DNA of 44,032 nt from contig NZ_JACYFS010000012.1 in NCBI RefSeq assembly GCF_014837145.1, positions 1-44,032 of the forward strand, given 5' to 3'. The stretch is from Chryseobacterium caseinilyticum (lineage in GTDB: Bacteria > Bacteroidota > Bacteroidia > Flavobacteriales > Weeksellaceae). Numbering within the stretch: the first letter of the stretch is position 1; every line of letters starts with the position of its first letter. Under the pieces are notes generated by a model that worked only from the letters and a program-made list of their open reading frames with translations, was not told where the DNA came from and ran no database searches. The position numbers and the translations under genes are program-made. This document shows, one piece after another, positions 8,966 to 17,784 of the stretch.

Positions 8966-9403
8966 TTATGGTTCTTTTTTCAGGTGATTTCGATTAAATT
9001 CTTCCGTCATCTCAATGATTTTTTTACACAACGCGGCTAACTCGGCAGTCTGCTTTTCCAATTTATATAAAAATGCAGCTGCTTTCCGGTCAGAAAACTG
9101 TGTATGTAAGAGCTTTACCACCTGATTATAATTGACTCCAACTGCACGAAACTGAGAATAAAAAGAGGTTAACCGCATATAATAGTCTACCGCTCCCTTA
9201 TCAATTTTCACCGTTTTAATTTCTTTCGAAAATAATACTGAGACTATAAATTTTGCTTTATTAGAAAGTCCTGACTCTTCAAAAAGCATCATTATACGGT
9301 CATTTTCTTCATCTGTAAGTCTAAAAACGTGGCGATGTGTACTTGGATTGATCTTAGGTTTTCTGCCACCCTTACTTCTGTACTTATTATTTTGGTAGGT
9401 CAT
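8966..9403 (-). CDS. mobA: Mobilization accessory protein MobA
   Basis: A 145-residue basic protein starting at MTYQNNKYRSKGGRKPK. An in-frame start at 9505 would extend through the candidate oriT repeat and adds a non-homologous-looking Cys-rich stretch, so it was not chosen. The N-terminal HVFRLTDEENDRI segment resembles ribbon-helix-helix relaxosome proteins, and the SFYSQFRAVGVNYNQVVKLL block is the hallmark of MobA/MbeC-like (MobC-like in Proteobacteria) accessory factors. It probably binds oriT and assists MobB. The stop is one base before the mobB start. Confidence 0.85.
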   Translation of the reverse strand: MTYQNNKYRSKGGRKPKINPSTHRHVFRLTDEENDRIMMLFEESGLSNKAKFIVSVLFSKEIKTVKIDKGAVDYYMRLTSFYSQFRAVGVNYNQVVKLLHTQFSDRKAAAFLYKLEKQTAELAALCKKIIEMTEEFNRNHLKKEP

Positions 9404-9465
9404 AATGCTGTAAATATTTAATGATAAAAACTTCGACTTCGGAGAATGTTTCCCTCTCCCGGCAG

Positions 9466-9522
9466 GGCAAGTTGTTTTGAGGCACAAAAAACAGTTATGA
9501 GGCACTCAAAACACAACTTGCC
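9466..9522. other. Candidate oriT inverted repeat
   Basis: A 16-bp arm (9466-9481, starting GGCAAGTTGT) and an 18-bp arm (9505-9522, ending ACAACTTGCC) are inverted copies differing by a two-base insertion. They flank a 23-bp loop that holds two GAGGCA-type boxes. The structure sits 63 bases upstream of mobA in the gap between the divergent mob and tra genes, the usual place for oriT. The nick site is not identified. The assignment is inference from position and structure. Confidence 0.5.
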
Positions 9523-9540
9523 GTGTTCCGGTGAACACCC

Positions 9541-10179
9541 TTATTAATAAGTAGATGATTAATGTATAGTAATTCCACATGATCATAACATTCCCCATTA
9601 AATCAAAAATCTCATAAAAATGAAGTGTGAACATTTACTGGATTTCCTGAAGCAAAGTAAGCGCTTAACCAATAAGGTTCGATTAACTTCATTAAGGACA
9701 AACTGTACTTTATAGTGACATGAAGCGCCATAGGCTATGATAATATGCTGTAAGTTTTTTGCTTTGCAGTGTAGTGTTTGCCGGCACTCTGACAGTCCTG
9801 GATGATCACTCTACTGTTTGTCTGCTTGAAGGATGAAGTTTGTTACAGAGAGGAGGAATGCAGGAAAGCAGGATTGCTGGAATTCAAGGCAGCTCGCATG
9901 ACAGAATGGCTGAAGTCAAATCAGAAAGACTGAAGCAGATATGACGCTCCGTATATTATGCCAGGTAAACAGGTAGTGTGTGTGATGGCATTCTTGAAAG
10001 AAAGATTGCATCACTGACAACAGTTCTGCAATCCATCGGCTTTGCATATGAGCAGGCTCACAAGCATTAAATCTCATCTGCCCGCAAGAAAGCCATTCAG
10101 AATGCAGATTGAAGAGATGGCTGACTGTAGGGCTGAGGGACAGCATTATGAAATTATTTTGGTACTTAAATTTTTAGAT
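9541..10179. other. Non-coding spacer between oriT region and traA
   Basis: About 640 bases without a convincing gene. A 31-codon frame near 9620 and a minus-strand frame at 9916-10146 show no protein-like features. The stretch is richer in G and purine repeats (AGGAGGAATGCAGGAAAGCAG at 9850-9870 region) than its surroundings. It may hold the rest of oriT or the traA leader. No clear TAnnTTTG element was found next to traA. Confidence 0.4.
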
Positions 10180-10947
10180 ATGGATACAAAAAAGAAAACT
10201 TTGTTCATTGCATTTTCATCTCAGAAAGGGGGTGTAGGAAAAAGCACATTCACCACTTTGCTGGCAAGTACTTTACATTACAGGATGGGATACAATGTTG
10301 CGGTGTTTGACGCAGATTTTCCTCAGTACAGTCTGTCAAAAATGAAATCTCGTGACTTGACAATGGTTATGGAAAATGAGACTTTAAAAAAACAAGCTTA
10401 CAGACAGTTTACAGTAATTAATAAAAAAGCCTATCCCATTATTCAGCACAAGGCAGATACGGTTTTGGAGGCTGCGAAAGATTTTATTCAATCTTCGGCG
10501 GTATCTCCTGATGTTATTTTTTTCGATCTGCCCGGAACCGTCAATTCGTCAGGAATACTGAACGCGATTGCGGGTATGCACCATATCTTTACACCTATAA
10601 CGGCAGACAGGCTGGTTATGGAGAGTACACTAGTCTTCACACAGTTATTACAGGATGTCGTGATGAAAAAAGGGGAGACCTCTATTGAGACAGTAAACCT
10701 CTTCTGGAATCAGGTGGACGGCAGGGAAAACACACCGCTATATATAATTTACGGACAACTTATAAAGCAATTAGACCTTAGCCTGATGGATAGCCGCATT
10801 AAAAACAGTACACGGTTTCGGAAAGAAAGTGAAATTGACAGCAAAAATATTTTCCGTTCCACTTTACTTCCGCCAGATGAACGCCTGATGAAGGTTTGTC
10901 AATTAGATTTATTTGTGAAAGAATTCTTAAAAATAATTCAATTGTAA
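10180..10947 (+). CDS. traA: ParA-family ATPase TraA
   Basis: A 255-residue P-loop ATPase. The deviant Walker A KGGVGKS lies at residues 16-22, the switch/A' region at VAVFDADFPQYSL, and Walker B at DVIFFDLPG. Start at MDTKKKTLF, chosen because it places Walker A near the N-terminus as in ParA; a longer frame from 10042 would add 46 residues without homology-like features. This is the conserved first gene of the Bacteroidetes conjugative transposon tra cluster, two bases before the DUF3408 gene. Its role may be element maintenance or positioning of the transfer machinery (inference). Confidence 0.85.
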   Translation: MDTKKKTLFIAFSSQKGGVGKSTFTTLLASTLHYRMGYNVAVFDADFPQYSLSKMKSRDLTMVMENETLKKQAYRQFTVINKKAYPIIQHKADTVLEAAKDFIQSSAVSPDVIFFDLPGTVNSSGILNAIAGMHHIFTPITADRLVMESTLVFTQLLQDVVMKKGETSIETVNLFWNQVDGRENTPLYIIYGQLIKQLDLSLMDSRIKNSTRFRKESEIDSKNIFRSTLLPPDERLMKVCQLDLFVKEFLKIIQL

Positions 10948-10948
10948 A

Positions 10949-11380
10949 ATGGAAAAGAACTCTAAAAAAAATGTACCGGCTATTGATGAACAAATGATGA
11001 TGAATATGATGGTCGATGGAGTAAAAAAAGATGGGTTTGAGGTTCCTGAGACCAACAGTTTATCTGAAGCTGACGCTGTAACGAAACTGGCAGCACCAGA
11101 AAATAAGCCTTCGCTCAAAGAACGAAATAAATCAAAAAAGTCATCAACTGAAAAGTATGGAGACCAGTTTCTAAGTACACATTCCATGGCAAAGCGTGGT
11201 GATAAAAGCATCTACATCAGGCAGGAGTATCACGAAAGACTCACGCGTATTGTACAGGTAATCGGCGACGACAATATTCCCTTATATGCTTATCTGGACA
11301 ATATCCTTGAACATCATTTTGACCTGTTCGAAAAAGCGATCACTGAAGATTTCAATAATAAGTTTAAACCGATTTTTTAA
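10949..11380 (+). CDS. DUF3408-type conjugal transfer protein (TraB/TraC-like)
   Basis: A 143-residue protein with a low-complexity charged N-terminus and a conserved C-terminal domain (SIYIRQEYHERLTRIVQVIG then LYAYLDNILEHHF) that matches DUF3408, found next to ParA in Bacteroidetes conjugative transposons. The C-terminal part looks like a small ribbon-helix-helix/helical DNA-binding or partition partner of the ParA-like TraA (inference). It begins one base after the traA stop and is followed two bases later by traD, so the three are one transcription unit. Confidence 0.75.
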   Translation: MEKNSKKNVPAIDEQMMMNMMVDGVKKDGFEVPETNSLSEADAVTKLAAPENKPSLKERNKSKKSSTEKYGDQFLSTHSMAKRGDKSIYIRQEYHERLTRIVQVIGDDNIPLYAYLDNILEHHFDLFEKAITEDFNNKFKPIF

Positions 11381-11382
11381 TT

Positions 11383-11994
11383 ATGGAAACAGTAATTATT
11401 ATATGCCTTTTGATTGTCATTTTCCTGCTCATGCAGGATAAGGCTGCCAATAAAAAAATATTTGACCCAAGTAGTCCCTGTGAAGATAAAAAAAATAAAC
11501 ATCCATCGGTTATGGGAGAGCCAAAGCGACTCATTCTCAATAGACACCAATCAGATTCCTCAGAGCCTGAAAAAAAATATTCGGAGACAGCATCGGAACG
11601 TTTGAACGTCGAAGACTCAAAAGAGGAAAGATATTTTCAGATTCCTAATGAAGACCTGGATAAAGTTTTTTCCGGTCCGGTTGATTTGGAAGAGGAGGAA
11701 GAGGAATGGAAAAAATACGGATTTACAGTTGATTCCGCTAATTTAGCTCAGGGAGTTACTTTTGAAGAATTCGACGACGCAGGAAGATTGTTGAGAAGTG
11801 ATCCCCTGCGACCCATTGAAAAAGATGCAGCAGTCCATCTGTTCAGCAAAATTCAGGGCACAGAATTATTTAACCTGCTAGAGAGTTCTATTAATGGAGT
11901 GTCTGTAAAAATAGCAACACTGCTGGACAACAGCTTCTCTAAGGGGGACATTAAAAAGGATGTGACAGAATTTGATATCAATGAGTTTATCTAG
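11383..11994 (+). CDS. traD: Conjugal transfer protein TraD
   Basis: A 203-residue protein. A single N-terminal membrane helix (VIIICLLIVIFLLMQ) is followed by a charged, disordered linker, an acidic run (LEEEEEEWKKYG, about 103-114), the conserved FEEFDDAGRLL block, and a C-terminal helical domain with KIQGTELFNLLESSINGVS, ending in FDINEFI. This layout is typical of the Bacteroidetes conjugative transposon TraD. The function is not known; it is not the coupling protein that carries the same name in F plasmids. It is the last gene before the leader and promoter of the traE operon. Confidence 0.75.
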   Translation: METVIIICLLIVIFLLMQDKAANKKIFDPSSPCEDKKNKHPSVMGEPKRLILNRHQSDSSEPEKKYSETASERLNVEDSKEERYFQIPNEDLDKVFSGPVDLEEEEEEWKKYGFTVDSANLAQGVTFEEFDDAGRLLRSDPLRPIEKDAAVHLFSKIQGTELFNLLESSINGVSVKIATLLDNSFSKGDIKKDVTEFDINEFI

Positions 11995-12059
11995 CTCAAT
12001 CTTAACAAAAAGATAAGTCTATTTGGGTTTCTTTAGGTTTTTTTAGTTTTAATAAGACC

Positions 12060-12067
12060 TACTTTTG
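12060..12067 (+). promoter_or_regulatory. Bacteroidetes -7 element upstream of traE
   Basis: TACTTTTG matches TAnnTTTG. It lies 66 bases after traD and 254 bases before traE, so it would produce a long leader holding a terminator hairpin. No good -33 TTG is present at the usual distance. Confidence 0.45.
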
Positions 12068-12111
12068 TATCATTCTCAATTTATTTGAGTTTTCATGGTT
12101 ATTAGTTTTTT

Positions 12112-12136
12112 ACCCGGCATTTGCTGGGTTTTTTTA
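12112..12136 (+). terminator. Intrinsic terminator/attenuator in the traE leader
   Basis: Arms ACCCGGC (12112-12118) and GCTGGGT (12123-12129) pair with one G-T wobble around a 4-nt loop, followed by a run of T to 12136. It lies between the promoter-like element at 12060 and traE. It could end the traA-traD transcript, or attenuate transcripts that start at 12.07 kb and continue into traE. Confidence 0.65.
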
Positions 12137-12320
12137 TGCTTCTTAAATTGCTGCATACCTGATTTTATTTTGAGAATGACTTACTGCTATAGTGTAGTAA
12201 AGCAATCCGACGCCAATGTCTCTCAGATCATTCCAGTTTACCAGTATCCTTCAATGCTCCCGATACATTTGTTCCCGAAAGCTGCAGAGTGCAGTTTTCG
12301 TGAACTAAAATGTTTCAATT

Positions 12321-12626
12321 ATGAAAAAACAGAAGATTAAATTTCTGATCTGCGGTTTATTTCTTTTTACTGCATCTCAAACATTCGCACAAGGCAACGG
12401 CACCGCCGGTATTAACGAAGCCACCCAAATGGTCACTTCCTATTTCGAGCCTGCAACCCAACTTATCTACGCTATCGGAGCAGTCGTCGGACTCATCGGG
12501 GGAGTAAAGGTCTACAACAAATTCAGCAGTGGTGATCCCGACACCAGCAAGACTGCAGCCAGCTGGTTCGGAGCATGTATCTTCCTTATCGTAGCCGCTA
12601 CCATCCTCCGTTCATTCTTCCTCTAA
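12321..12626 (+). CDS. traE: TraE, DUF4134 pilin-like (VirB2-type) protein
   Basis: A 101-residue protein. The signal peptide (MKKQKIKFLICGLFLFTASQ, cut near TFAQ) is followed by a short amphipathic region and two membrane helices (IYAIGAVVGLIGGVKVY and GACIFLIVAATILRSFFL) separated by the conserved KFSSGDPDTSKTAASWFG loop. This is the DUF4134/TraE pattern and resembles VirB2 pilin in size and topology. It is the first gene of the main channel operon and is preceded by a 250-bp leader with a terminator hairpin. Base composition around 12.38-12.62 kb is more GC-rich than its neighbours. Confidence 0.9.
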   Translation: MKKQKIKFLICGLFLFTASQTFAQGNGTAGINEATQMVTSYFEPATQLIYAIGAVVGLIGGVKVYNKFSSGDPDTSKTAASWFGACIFLIVAATILRSFFL

Positions 12627-12637
12627 AAACACTGAAT

Positions 12638-12970
12638 ATGAATACCTATCATATCAACAAGGGAATCGGACGAACGGTTGAGTTCAAAGGACTGAAAGCT
12701 CAGTATCTGTTCATCTTTGCTGGTGGACTACTGGGACTTTTAGTGTTGGTCATGATCCTCTACATGGCCGGAGTCAATACCTACATCTGTTTATCGATTG
12801 GAGGAATCAGCAGCAGTCTGCTGGTCTGGCAGACCTTCTCTTTAAACAGAAAATACGGTGAGCACGGACTGATGAAACTCGGTGCGAGGAAAAAACATCC
12901 CCGTTACATTATCAGCCGAAAGTCCATCTTCCGATACAGCAGAATAAATTCTAAAAAAGCAACAGCATGA
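12638..12970 (+). CDS. traF: TraF, DUF4133 (VirB3-like) inner-membrane protein
   Basis: A 110-residue protein starting at MNTYHINKGIGR, 11 bases after traE. The N-terminal INKGIGRTVEFKGLKAQY motif is followed by two membrane helices (FIFAGGLLGLLVLVMILYMAG and LSIGGISSSLLVWQTF) and a basic C-terminal tail. This is the DUF4133/TraF layout, equivalent to VirB3. The stop overlaps the start of the TraG ATPase (ATGA at 12967-12970), matching the usual VirB3-VirB4 coupling. A longer frame from 12575 overlaps traE and was not used. Confidence 0.9.
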   Translation: MNTYHINKGIGRTVEFKGLKAQYLFIFAGGLLGLLVLVMILYMAGVNTYICLSIGGISSSLLVWQTFSLNRKYGEHGLMKLGARKKHPRYIISRKSIFRYSRINSKKATA

Positions 12971-15477
12971 GAAATACATCCAGGGCAGCAACTTTAGAAA
13001 GCAAATTTCCCTTGCTTGCAGTAGAAGAACACTGTATTATTTCAAAAGATGCTGATGTTACAGTTTGTTTCAAAGTAAGACTGCCGGAGCTCTTTACTGT
13101 TGCTTCAGCAGAGTATGAAGCTATCCATTCCGTATGGTTTAAAGCGATTAAGACATTGCCTGATTACAGCATTGTTCACAAGCAGGATTGGTTTATCAAA
13201 GAAAATTACACTCCTGACCTGTCAAAAGAGGATCAAAGTTTTTTGTCCAAATCCTTCGAAAGACATTTTAATGAAAGACCTTTTCTGAATCATTACTGCT
13301 ATCTCTTCATCACTAAAACCAGTAAAGAACGAATGAGACTGCAGAGCAATTTCTCATCGCTCTGCAAAGGAAAACTCATCCCAAAAGAGATCAGAGATAA
13401 AGAAGTTATTGGAAGATTCATGGAATCAGTAGATCAGTTCGAAAGAATCATAAATGACAGTGGATATGTGGGACTGGAAAGAATGACAGAAGATGAGATT
13501 ACCGGAACAAAAGATCAGTCAGGATTATTGGAACAGTACCTGACTTTATCCAGAGACCACAATCCATCCCTGCAGGATATTAATCTAGGTGCAGAAGAAA
13601 TGCGGATCGGCAATAACCGAATCAGTATACACACGCTTTCTGACACCGATGATCTTCCCGGAACAGTAACTTCTCACAGCCGTTATGAAAAATTAAGTAC
13701 AGACCGCAGCGACTGTCTGCTGTCTTTTGCTGCTCCGGCAGGACTTTTACTCAACTGCAATCACATCTATAATCAATATCTGTTTATAGACAACAGTGAT
13801 GATAACCTGAGTAAATTTGAAAAGTCCGCCAGAAATATGCACTCGCTGGCCAGATACAGCAGAGCCAATCAGATCAATAAAGAATGGATTGAGAAATACC
13901 TTAATGAAGCACATTCATTTGGTCTGCAATCCATCCGCGCACACTTTAATGTTATGTCTTGGTCAGACCATCCTGCTGAATTAAAACAGATCAAAAATGA
14001 TACAGGAAGTGCACTGGCTTTAATGGAATGCAAACCCCGGCATAATACCACCGATGTTGCCACATTGTATTGGTCAGGCATTCCCGGAAATGCAGGTGAT
14101 TTTCCAAGCGAGGAAAGTTTTTACACGTTTATCGAACCCGCCCTCTGTTTCTTCACTGAAGAAACCAATTATCAAAATTCACCATCTCCTTTTGGAATCA
14201 AGATGGCTGACCGGTTGACCGGAAAACCAATTCACCTGGATATCTCCGATCTTCCGATGAAGCAGGGAATTATCACCAATAGAAACAAGTTTATTCTTGG
14301 GCCATCAGGAAGCGGAAAATCATTTTTTACAAACCATATGGTCAGACAGTATTATGAACAGGGAGCTCATGTACTATTGGTTGATACCGGAAATTCTTAC
14401 CAGGGTCTTTGTGAATTAATTAAAGGGAAAACAAAAGGGGAGGATGGAGTATATTTTACCTATACAGAGGACAATCCGATTGCTTTTAATCCATTCTATA
14501 CAGACGATGGTATTTTTGATATTGAGAAAAGAGAAAGTATTAAAACTCTGATTCTCACCTTGTGGAAAAGGGATGATGAAGCGCCTACAAGATCTGAGGA
14601 AGTCGCCTTATCGAATGCTGTCAGCGGATATATTGAGCAGATCAAAAAAGCAGAGCAGCATCCTTCCTTCAACGGTTTTTATGACTATGTAAAAAACGAT
14701 TATCAGGCAGTATTGGAGCAAAAGAAAGTGCGTGAGAAAGATTTCGATATCGCCAACTTCCTGAATGTTCTCGAACCCTATTATAAAGGTGGAGAATACG
14801 ATTATCTGCTGAATTCAGATCAACAGCTGGATCTGCTGTCCAAACGGTTTATTGTTTTTGAGATCGATGCCATCAAAGATCATAAGATTCTTTTTCCCAT
14901 CGTGACCATCATTATTATGGAAGTATTCATAAACAAAATGAGACGGTTGAAGGGAATCAGAAAACTTATTCTGATTGAAGAAGCATGGAAAGCCATTGCT
15001 AAAGAAGGGATGGCAGAATACATCAAATACCTTTTTAAGACCGTAAGAAAATTCTATGGTGAAGCCATCGTAGTAACGCAGGAAGTGGATGATATTATTC
15101 AGTCACCGATTGTCAAAGAAAGTATCATTAATAATTCAGACTGTAAGATCTTATTGGATCAGCGAAAATACATGAACAAATTCGATGATATTCAGGCAAT
15201 GCTCGGTCTCACGGACAAAGAAAGAGCTCAGGTTCTGTCGATTAATATGAACAATGATCCGAAAAGACTTTACAAAGAAGTGTGGATCGGATTAGGCGGA
15301 ACCCATTCTGCAGTCTACGCTACGGAAGTTTCTACAGAGGAATATCTCGCTTACACCACCGAAGAAACCGAAAAGATGGAAGTCATGAAGCTGGCTTCAG
15401 AACTTGATGGGAATATAGAACATGCCATCAGGAGGATATCCCTAAAAAGGATTAAAAAGACTAAAGACAATATCTGA
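12967..15477 (+). CDS. traG: TraG conjugation ATPase (VirB4 family)
   Basis: An 836-residue cytoplasmic ATPase that powers assembly of the transfer channel. Walker A is GPSGSGKS at about 443-450; Walker B is LILIEEAWKA at about 666-675, followed by VVTQEVDDI, which is typical of VirB4/TraC proteins. The N-terminal half has the CagE/VirB4 domain character. Length is normal for Bacteroidetes TraG and the frame is intact. It overlaps traF by four bases and is followed 30 bases later by traI. Although it shares its name with VirD4-type TraG of other systems, the coupling protein here is MobC. Confidence 0.95.
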   Translation: MRNTSRAATLESKFPLLAVEEHCIISKDADVTVCFKVRLPELFTVASAEYEAIHSVWFKAIKTLPDYSIVHKQDWFIKENYTPDLSKEDQSFLSKSFERHFNERPFLNHYCYLFITKTSKERMRLQSNFSSLCKGKLIPKEIRDKEVIGRFMESVDQFERIINDSGYVGLERMTEDEITGTKDQSGLLEQYLTLSRDHNPSLQDINLGAEEMRIGNNRISIHTLSDTDDLPGTVTSHSRYEKLSTDRSDCLLSFAAPAGLLLNCNHIYNQYLFIDNSDDNLSKFEKSARNMHSLARYSRANQINKEWIEKYLNEAHSFGLQSIRAHFNVMSWSDHPAELKQIKNDTGSALALMECKPRHNTTDVATLYWSGIPGNAGDFPSEESFYTFIEPALCFFTEETNYQNSPSPFGIKMADRLTGKPIHLDISDLPMKQGIITNRNKFILGPSGSGKSFFTNHMVRQYYEQGAHVLLVDTGNSYQGLCELIKGKTKGEDGVYFTYTEDNPIAFNPFYTDDGIFDIEKRESIKTLILTLWKRDDEAPTRSEEVALSNAVSGYIEQIKKAEQHPSFNGFYDYVKNDYQAVLEQKKVREKDFDIANFLNVLEPYYKGGEYDYLLNSDQQLDLLSKRFIVFEIDAIKDHKILFPIVTIIIMEVFINKMRRLKGIRKLILIEEAWKAIAKEGMAEYIKYLFKTVRKFYGEAIVVTQEVDDIIQSPIVKESIINNSDCKILLDQRKYMNKFDDIQAMLGLTDKERAQVLSINMNNDPKRLYKEVWIGLGGTHSAVYATEVSTEEYLAYTTEETEKMEVMKLASELDGNIEHAIRRISLKRIKKTKDNI

Positions 15478-15507
15478 AAAATAATCAATCAATTAAAATT
15501 AAAAGCA

Positions 15508-16140
15508 ATGAAAAATCTAATCATTACAACAGTTTTGGTCGCCACAGCTGCTTCCATAACTTCGGCACATGCACAATTTGTCGTGACCGATCCTGCGAAT
15601 CTGGCATCCGGAATATTGAACTCCGCTAATGAAATTGTGCAGACTTCAAATACAGTTTCCAATGTGGTCAAAAACTTTAATGAAGTGAAAAAAGTTTACG
15701 AACAGGGTAAGGAATATTATGACAAACTCAAAGCAGTCAACAATCTGGTCAAGGACGCCAGAAAGGTACAGCAGACCGTTCTGTTAGTGGGTGATGTGTC
15801 TGACATGTATGTCAATAATTTCGGAAAGATGCTTAATGACCCGAGCTTTAATACACAGGAACTGACCGCCATTGCCAACGGGTATTCCACATTACTTAAC
15901 GAAAGTACTGAACTGCTTAAGGAGTTAAAGCAGATTGTCACCTCCACCAATTTGTCCCTGAATGACAAAGAGAGAATGGATGTCATTGACAGGGTTTATA
16001 AAGAAGTGAAGGATTATCATAATCTGGTTCGCTACTACACGAACAAAAATATCTCTGTCAGCTATCTTCGGGCTAAAAAGCAGAACAATGCCCAAAGGGT
16101 TTTAAATCTTTACGGTACGGCAAATCAAAAATACTGGTAA
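15508..16140 (+). CDS. traI: TraI, DUF4141 (VirB5-like) secreted protein
   Basis: A 210-residue protein. The signal peptide ends at SAHAQ; the mature part is almost entirely helical with a coiled-coil-like VVKNFNEVKKVYEQGKEYYD segment, and the C-terminus contains the conserved LRAKKQNNAQRVLNLYG block of DUF4141. In Bacteroidetes elements TraI occupies the VirB5-like position. It sits 30 bases after traG and one base before traJ. It has nothing to do with the TraI relaxase of F; the relaxase here is MobB. Confidence 0.85.
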   Translation: MKNLIITTVLVATAASITSAHAQFVVTDPANLASGILNSANEIVQTSNTVSNVVKNFNEVKKVYEQGKEYYDKLKAVNNLVKDARKVQQTVLLVGDVSDMYVNNFGKMLNDPSFNTQELTAIANGYSTLLNESTELLKELKQIVTSTNLSLNDKERMDVIDRVYKEVKDYHNLVRYYTNKNISVSYLRAKKQNNAQRVLNLYGTANQKYW

Positions 16141-16141
16141 G

Positions 16142-17134
16142 ATGGAAGAGACTAATTTACACGAAGTACTTCGCTCGGTATATGAAGAGATGATGCCGCT
16201 TTGCGAAGAAATGGCCAATGTGGCAAAAGCTGTTGCCGGATTGGGAGCCTTGTTTTATGTTGCTATTAAAGTCTGGCAGTCTTTAAGCAAGGCCGAACCG
16301 ATTGACCTCTTTCCCATGCTCAGACCTTTTGCCATTGGAATCTGTATCATGTTCTTCTCAACATTGGTTCTAGGAAGCATTAACGGAGTTTTGAGTCCCA
16401 TAGTTGAAGGCAGTCATTCCATGCTGGAAGGTCAGGTTTTGGATCTGAATGAATTGCAGCAGAAAAAAGATCTGTTAGAAAGGGAGGCTATGCTTCGCAA
16501 TCCTGAGATGGCCTATCTGGCATCAGATGAGGAATTTGATAAAAAACTTGAAGAGCTGGGCTGGTCACCATCGGATCTGGTCACGATGTCAGGGATGTAT
16601 ATGGAAAGGCAGATGTTTGAGGTCAAAAAACAGATCAGGAATGGCTTTCGTGAATTTTTGGAGATACTTTTTCAGGCAGCAGCTTTGGTTATTGATACGG
16701 TCAGAACCTTCTTTCTGATCGTCCTTTCAATTCTCGGACCTATAGCATTTGCTATTTCGGTTTGGGATGGATTTCAGTCCACACTGACTCAGTGGCTCAC
16801 CCGGTATATCAGTGTGTACTTATGGCTTCCCGTCGCAGATATATTCAGTGCAATACTTGCTAAGATCCAGTCACTGATTATCGAAAGAGATATTGAAATG
16901 CTTTCCGATCCTGATTTCATTCCTGATACATCCAACACGGTCTATATCATCTTTATGATTATCGGAATCATCGGATACTTTACAGTACCGACGGTAACTG
17001 GCTGGGTTATACAGGCCGGAGGTGCAGGCAACTTTACGCGCAATGTCAACCAGACCGCACAGAAATCCGGAAACATTGCCGGTGCCGCCGCAGGTTCAGC
17101 AACAGGCAATATTTCAGGAAGATTATTAAAATAA
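16142..17134 (+). CDS. traJ: TraJ (VirB6-like) polytopic membrane protein
   Basis: A 330-residue protein with several membrane helices: near residues 25-45, 55-80 (FAIGICIMFFSTLVLGSING), 180-205 (VIDTVRTFFLIVLSILGPIA), 220-235 and 265-285 (VYIIFMIIGIIGYFTVP). A central soluble, acidic segment (LNELQQKKDLLEREAMLRNP) and a Gly/Ala-rich end follow the TraJ pattern of Bacteroidetes conjugative transposons, the functional counterpart of VirB6. It starts one base after traI and is followed 15 bases later by traK. The GPIAF...WDGFQSTLTQWLTRYISV region is the most conserved part. Confidence 0.9.
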   Translation: MEETNLHEVLRSVYEEMMPLCEEMANVAKAVAGLGALFYVAIKVWQSLSKAEPIDLFPMLRPFAIGICIMFFSTLVLGSINGVLSPIVEGSHSMLEGQVLDLNELQQKKDLLEREAMLRNPEMAYLASDEEFDKKLEELGWSPSDLVTMSGMYMERQMFEVKKQIRNGFREFLEILFQAAALVIDTVRTFFLIVLSILGPIAFAISVWDGFQSTLTQWLTRYISVYLWLPVADIFSAILAKIQSLIIERDIEMLSDPDFIPDTSNTVYIIFMIIGIIGYFTVPTVTGWVIQAGGAGNFTRNVNQTAQKSGNIAGAAAGSATGNISGRLLK

Positions 17135-17149
17135 TTAAACCAAACAACA

Positions 17150-17773
17150 ATGGAATTTAAAACCTTAAGAAATATAGAAAACAGTTTCAAACAGATCCGG
17201 CTTTTTACTTTTGTTTTTGCGCTGTTATGCCTGGTAGTGGTAGGATTGGTCATCTTCAAATCATACCAATTTGCAGAAGAACAGCGACAGAAGATCTACG
17301 TTTTGGATAACGGAAAATCGCTGATGGTAGCCTTATCTCAGGATATGTCGATCAACCGTCCTGTAGAAGCAAGGGAGCACGTGAGGCGTTTTCATGAACT
17401 CTTCTTTACCATTGCTCCCGACAAAAATGCAATTGAAAGCAATGTCAAAAGGGCTTTCAATCTGGCTGATCAGTCTGCGTTTAACTATTACAAAGATCTT
17501 TCAGAAAAGGGATATTACAACCGGATGATCAGTGGAAATATCCAGCAGAGAATTGAGATTGACAGCGTTGTCGCAGATTTCAACAGCTATCCATACGCTG
17601 TTCAAACGTTTGCCAGGCAGTTCATCATCAGATCCAGCAATCTGACCATCAGAAGTCTGATCACCAACTGTTCACTGGTAAACTCGGTAAGATCGGACAG
17701 CAATCCTCAGGGATTTACAATTGAAAAATTCAACGTTGTTGAAAATAAAGATGTTGAAACCGTTGACCGTTAA
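17150..17773 (+). CDS. traK: TraK (VirB8-like) channel protein
   Basis: A 207-residue protein. The short cytoplasmic start (MEFKTLRNIENSFKQIRL) leads into one membrane helix (FTFVFALLCLVVVGLVIF), then a periplasmic domain with the conserved REHVRRFHELFFTIAPDK block and a DQSAFNYYKDLSEKGYYN region. This is the TraK signature in Bacteroidetes conjugative transposons; its topology corresponds to VirB8. It is placed between traJ and traL with 15- and 11-base gaps. Confidence 0.9.
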   Translation: MEFKTLRNIENSFKQIRLFTFVFALLCLVVVGLVIFKSYQFAEEQRQKIYVLDNGKSLMVALSQDMSINRPVEAREHVRRFHELFFTIAPDKNAIESNVKRAFNLADQSAFNYYKDLSEKGYYNRMISGNIQQRIEIDSVVADFNSYPYAVQTFARQFIIRSSNLTIRSLITNCSLVNSVRSDSNPQGFTIEKFNVVENKDVETVDR

Positions 17774-17784
17774 AATCAGGAGCT

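Noticed and set aside
8966..9505. Longer MobA start at 9505
   Set aside because: The extra 34 residues would be encoded by the oriT repeat and look unlike a conserved N-terminus.
9916..10146. 76-codon minus-strand frame in the mob-tra spacer
   Set aside because: No recognisable features, and it sits in the presumed control region upstream of traA.
12095..12340. 81-codon plus-strand frame in the traE leader
   Set aside because: It crosses the terminator hairpin, overlaps traE and has no signal or domain; the RNA structure explains the sequence better.
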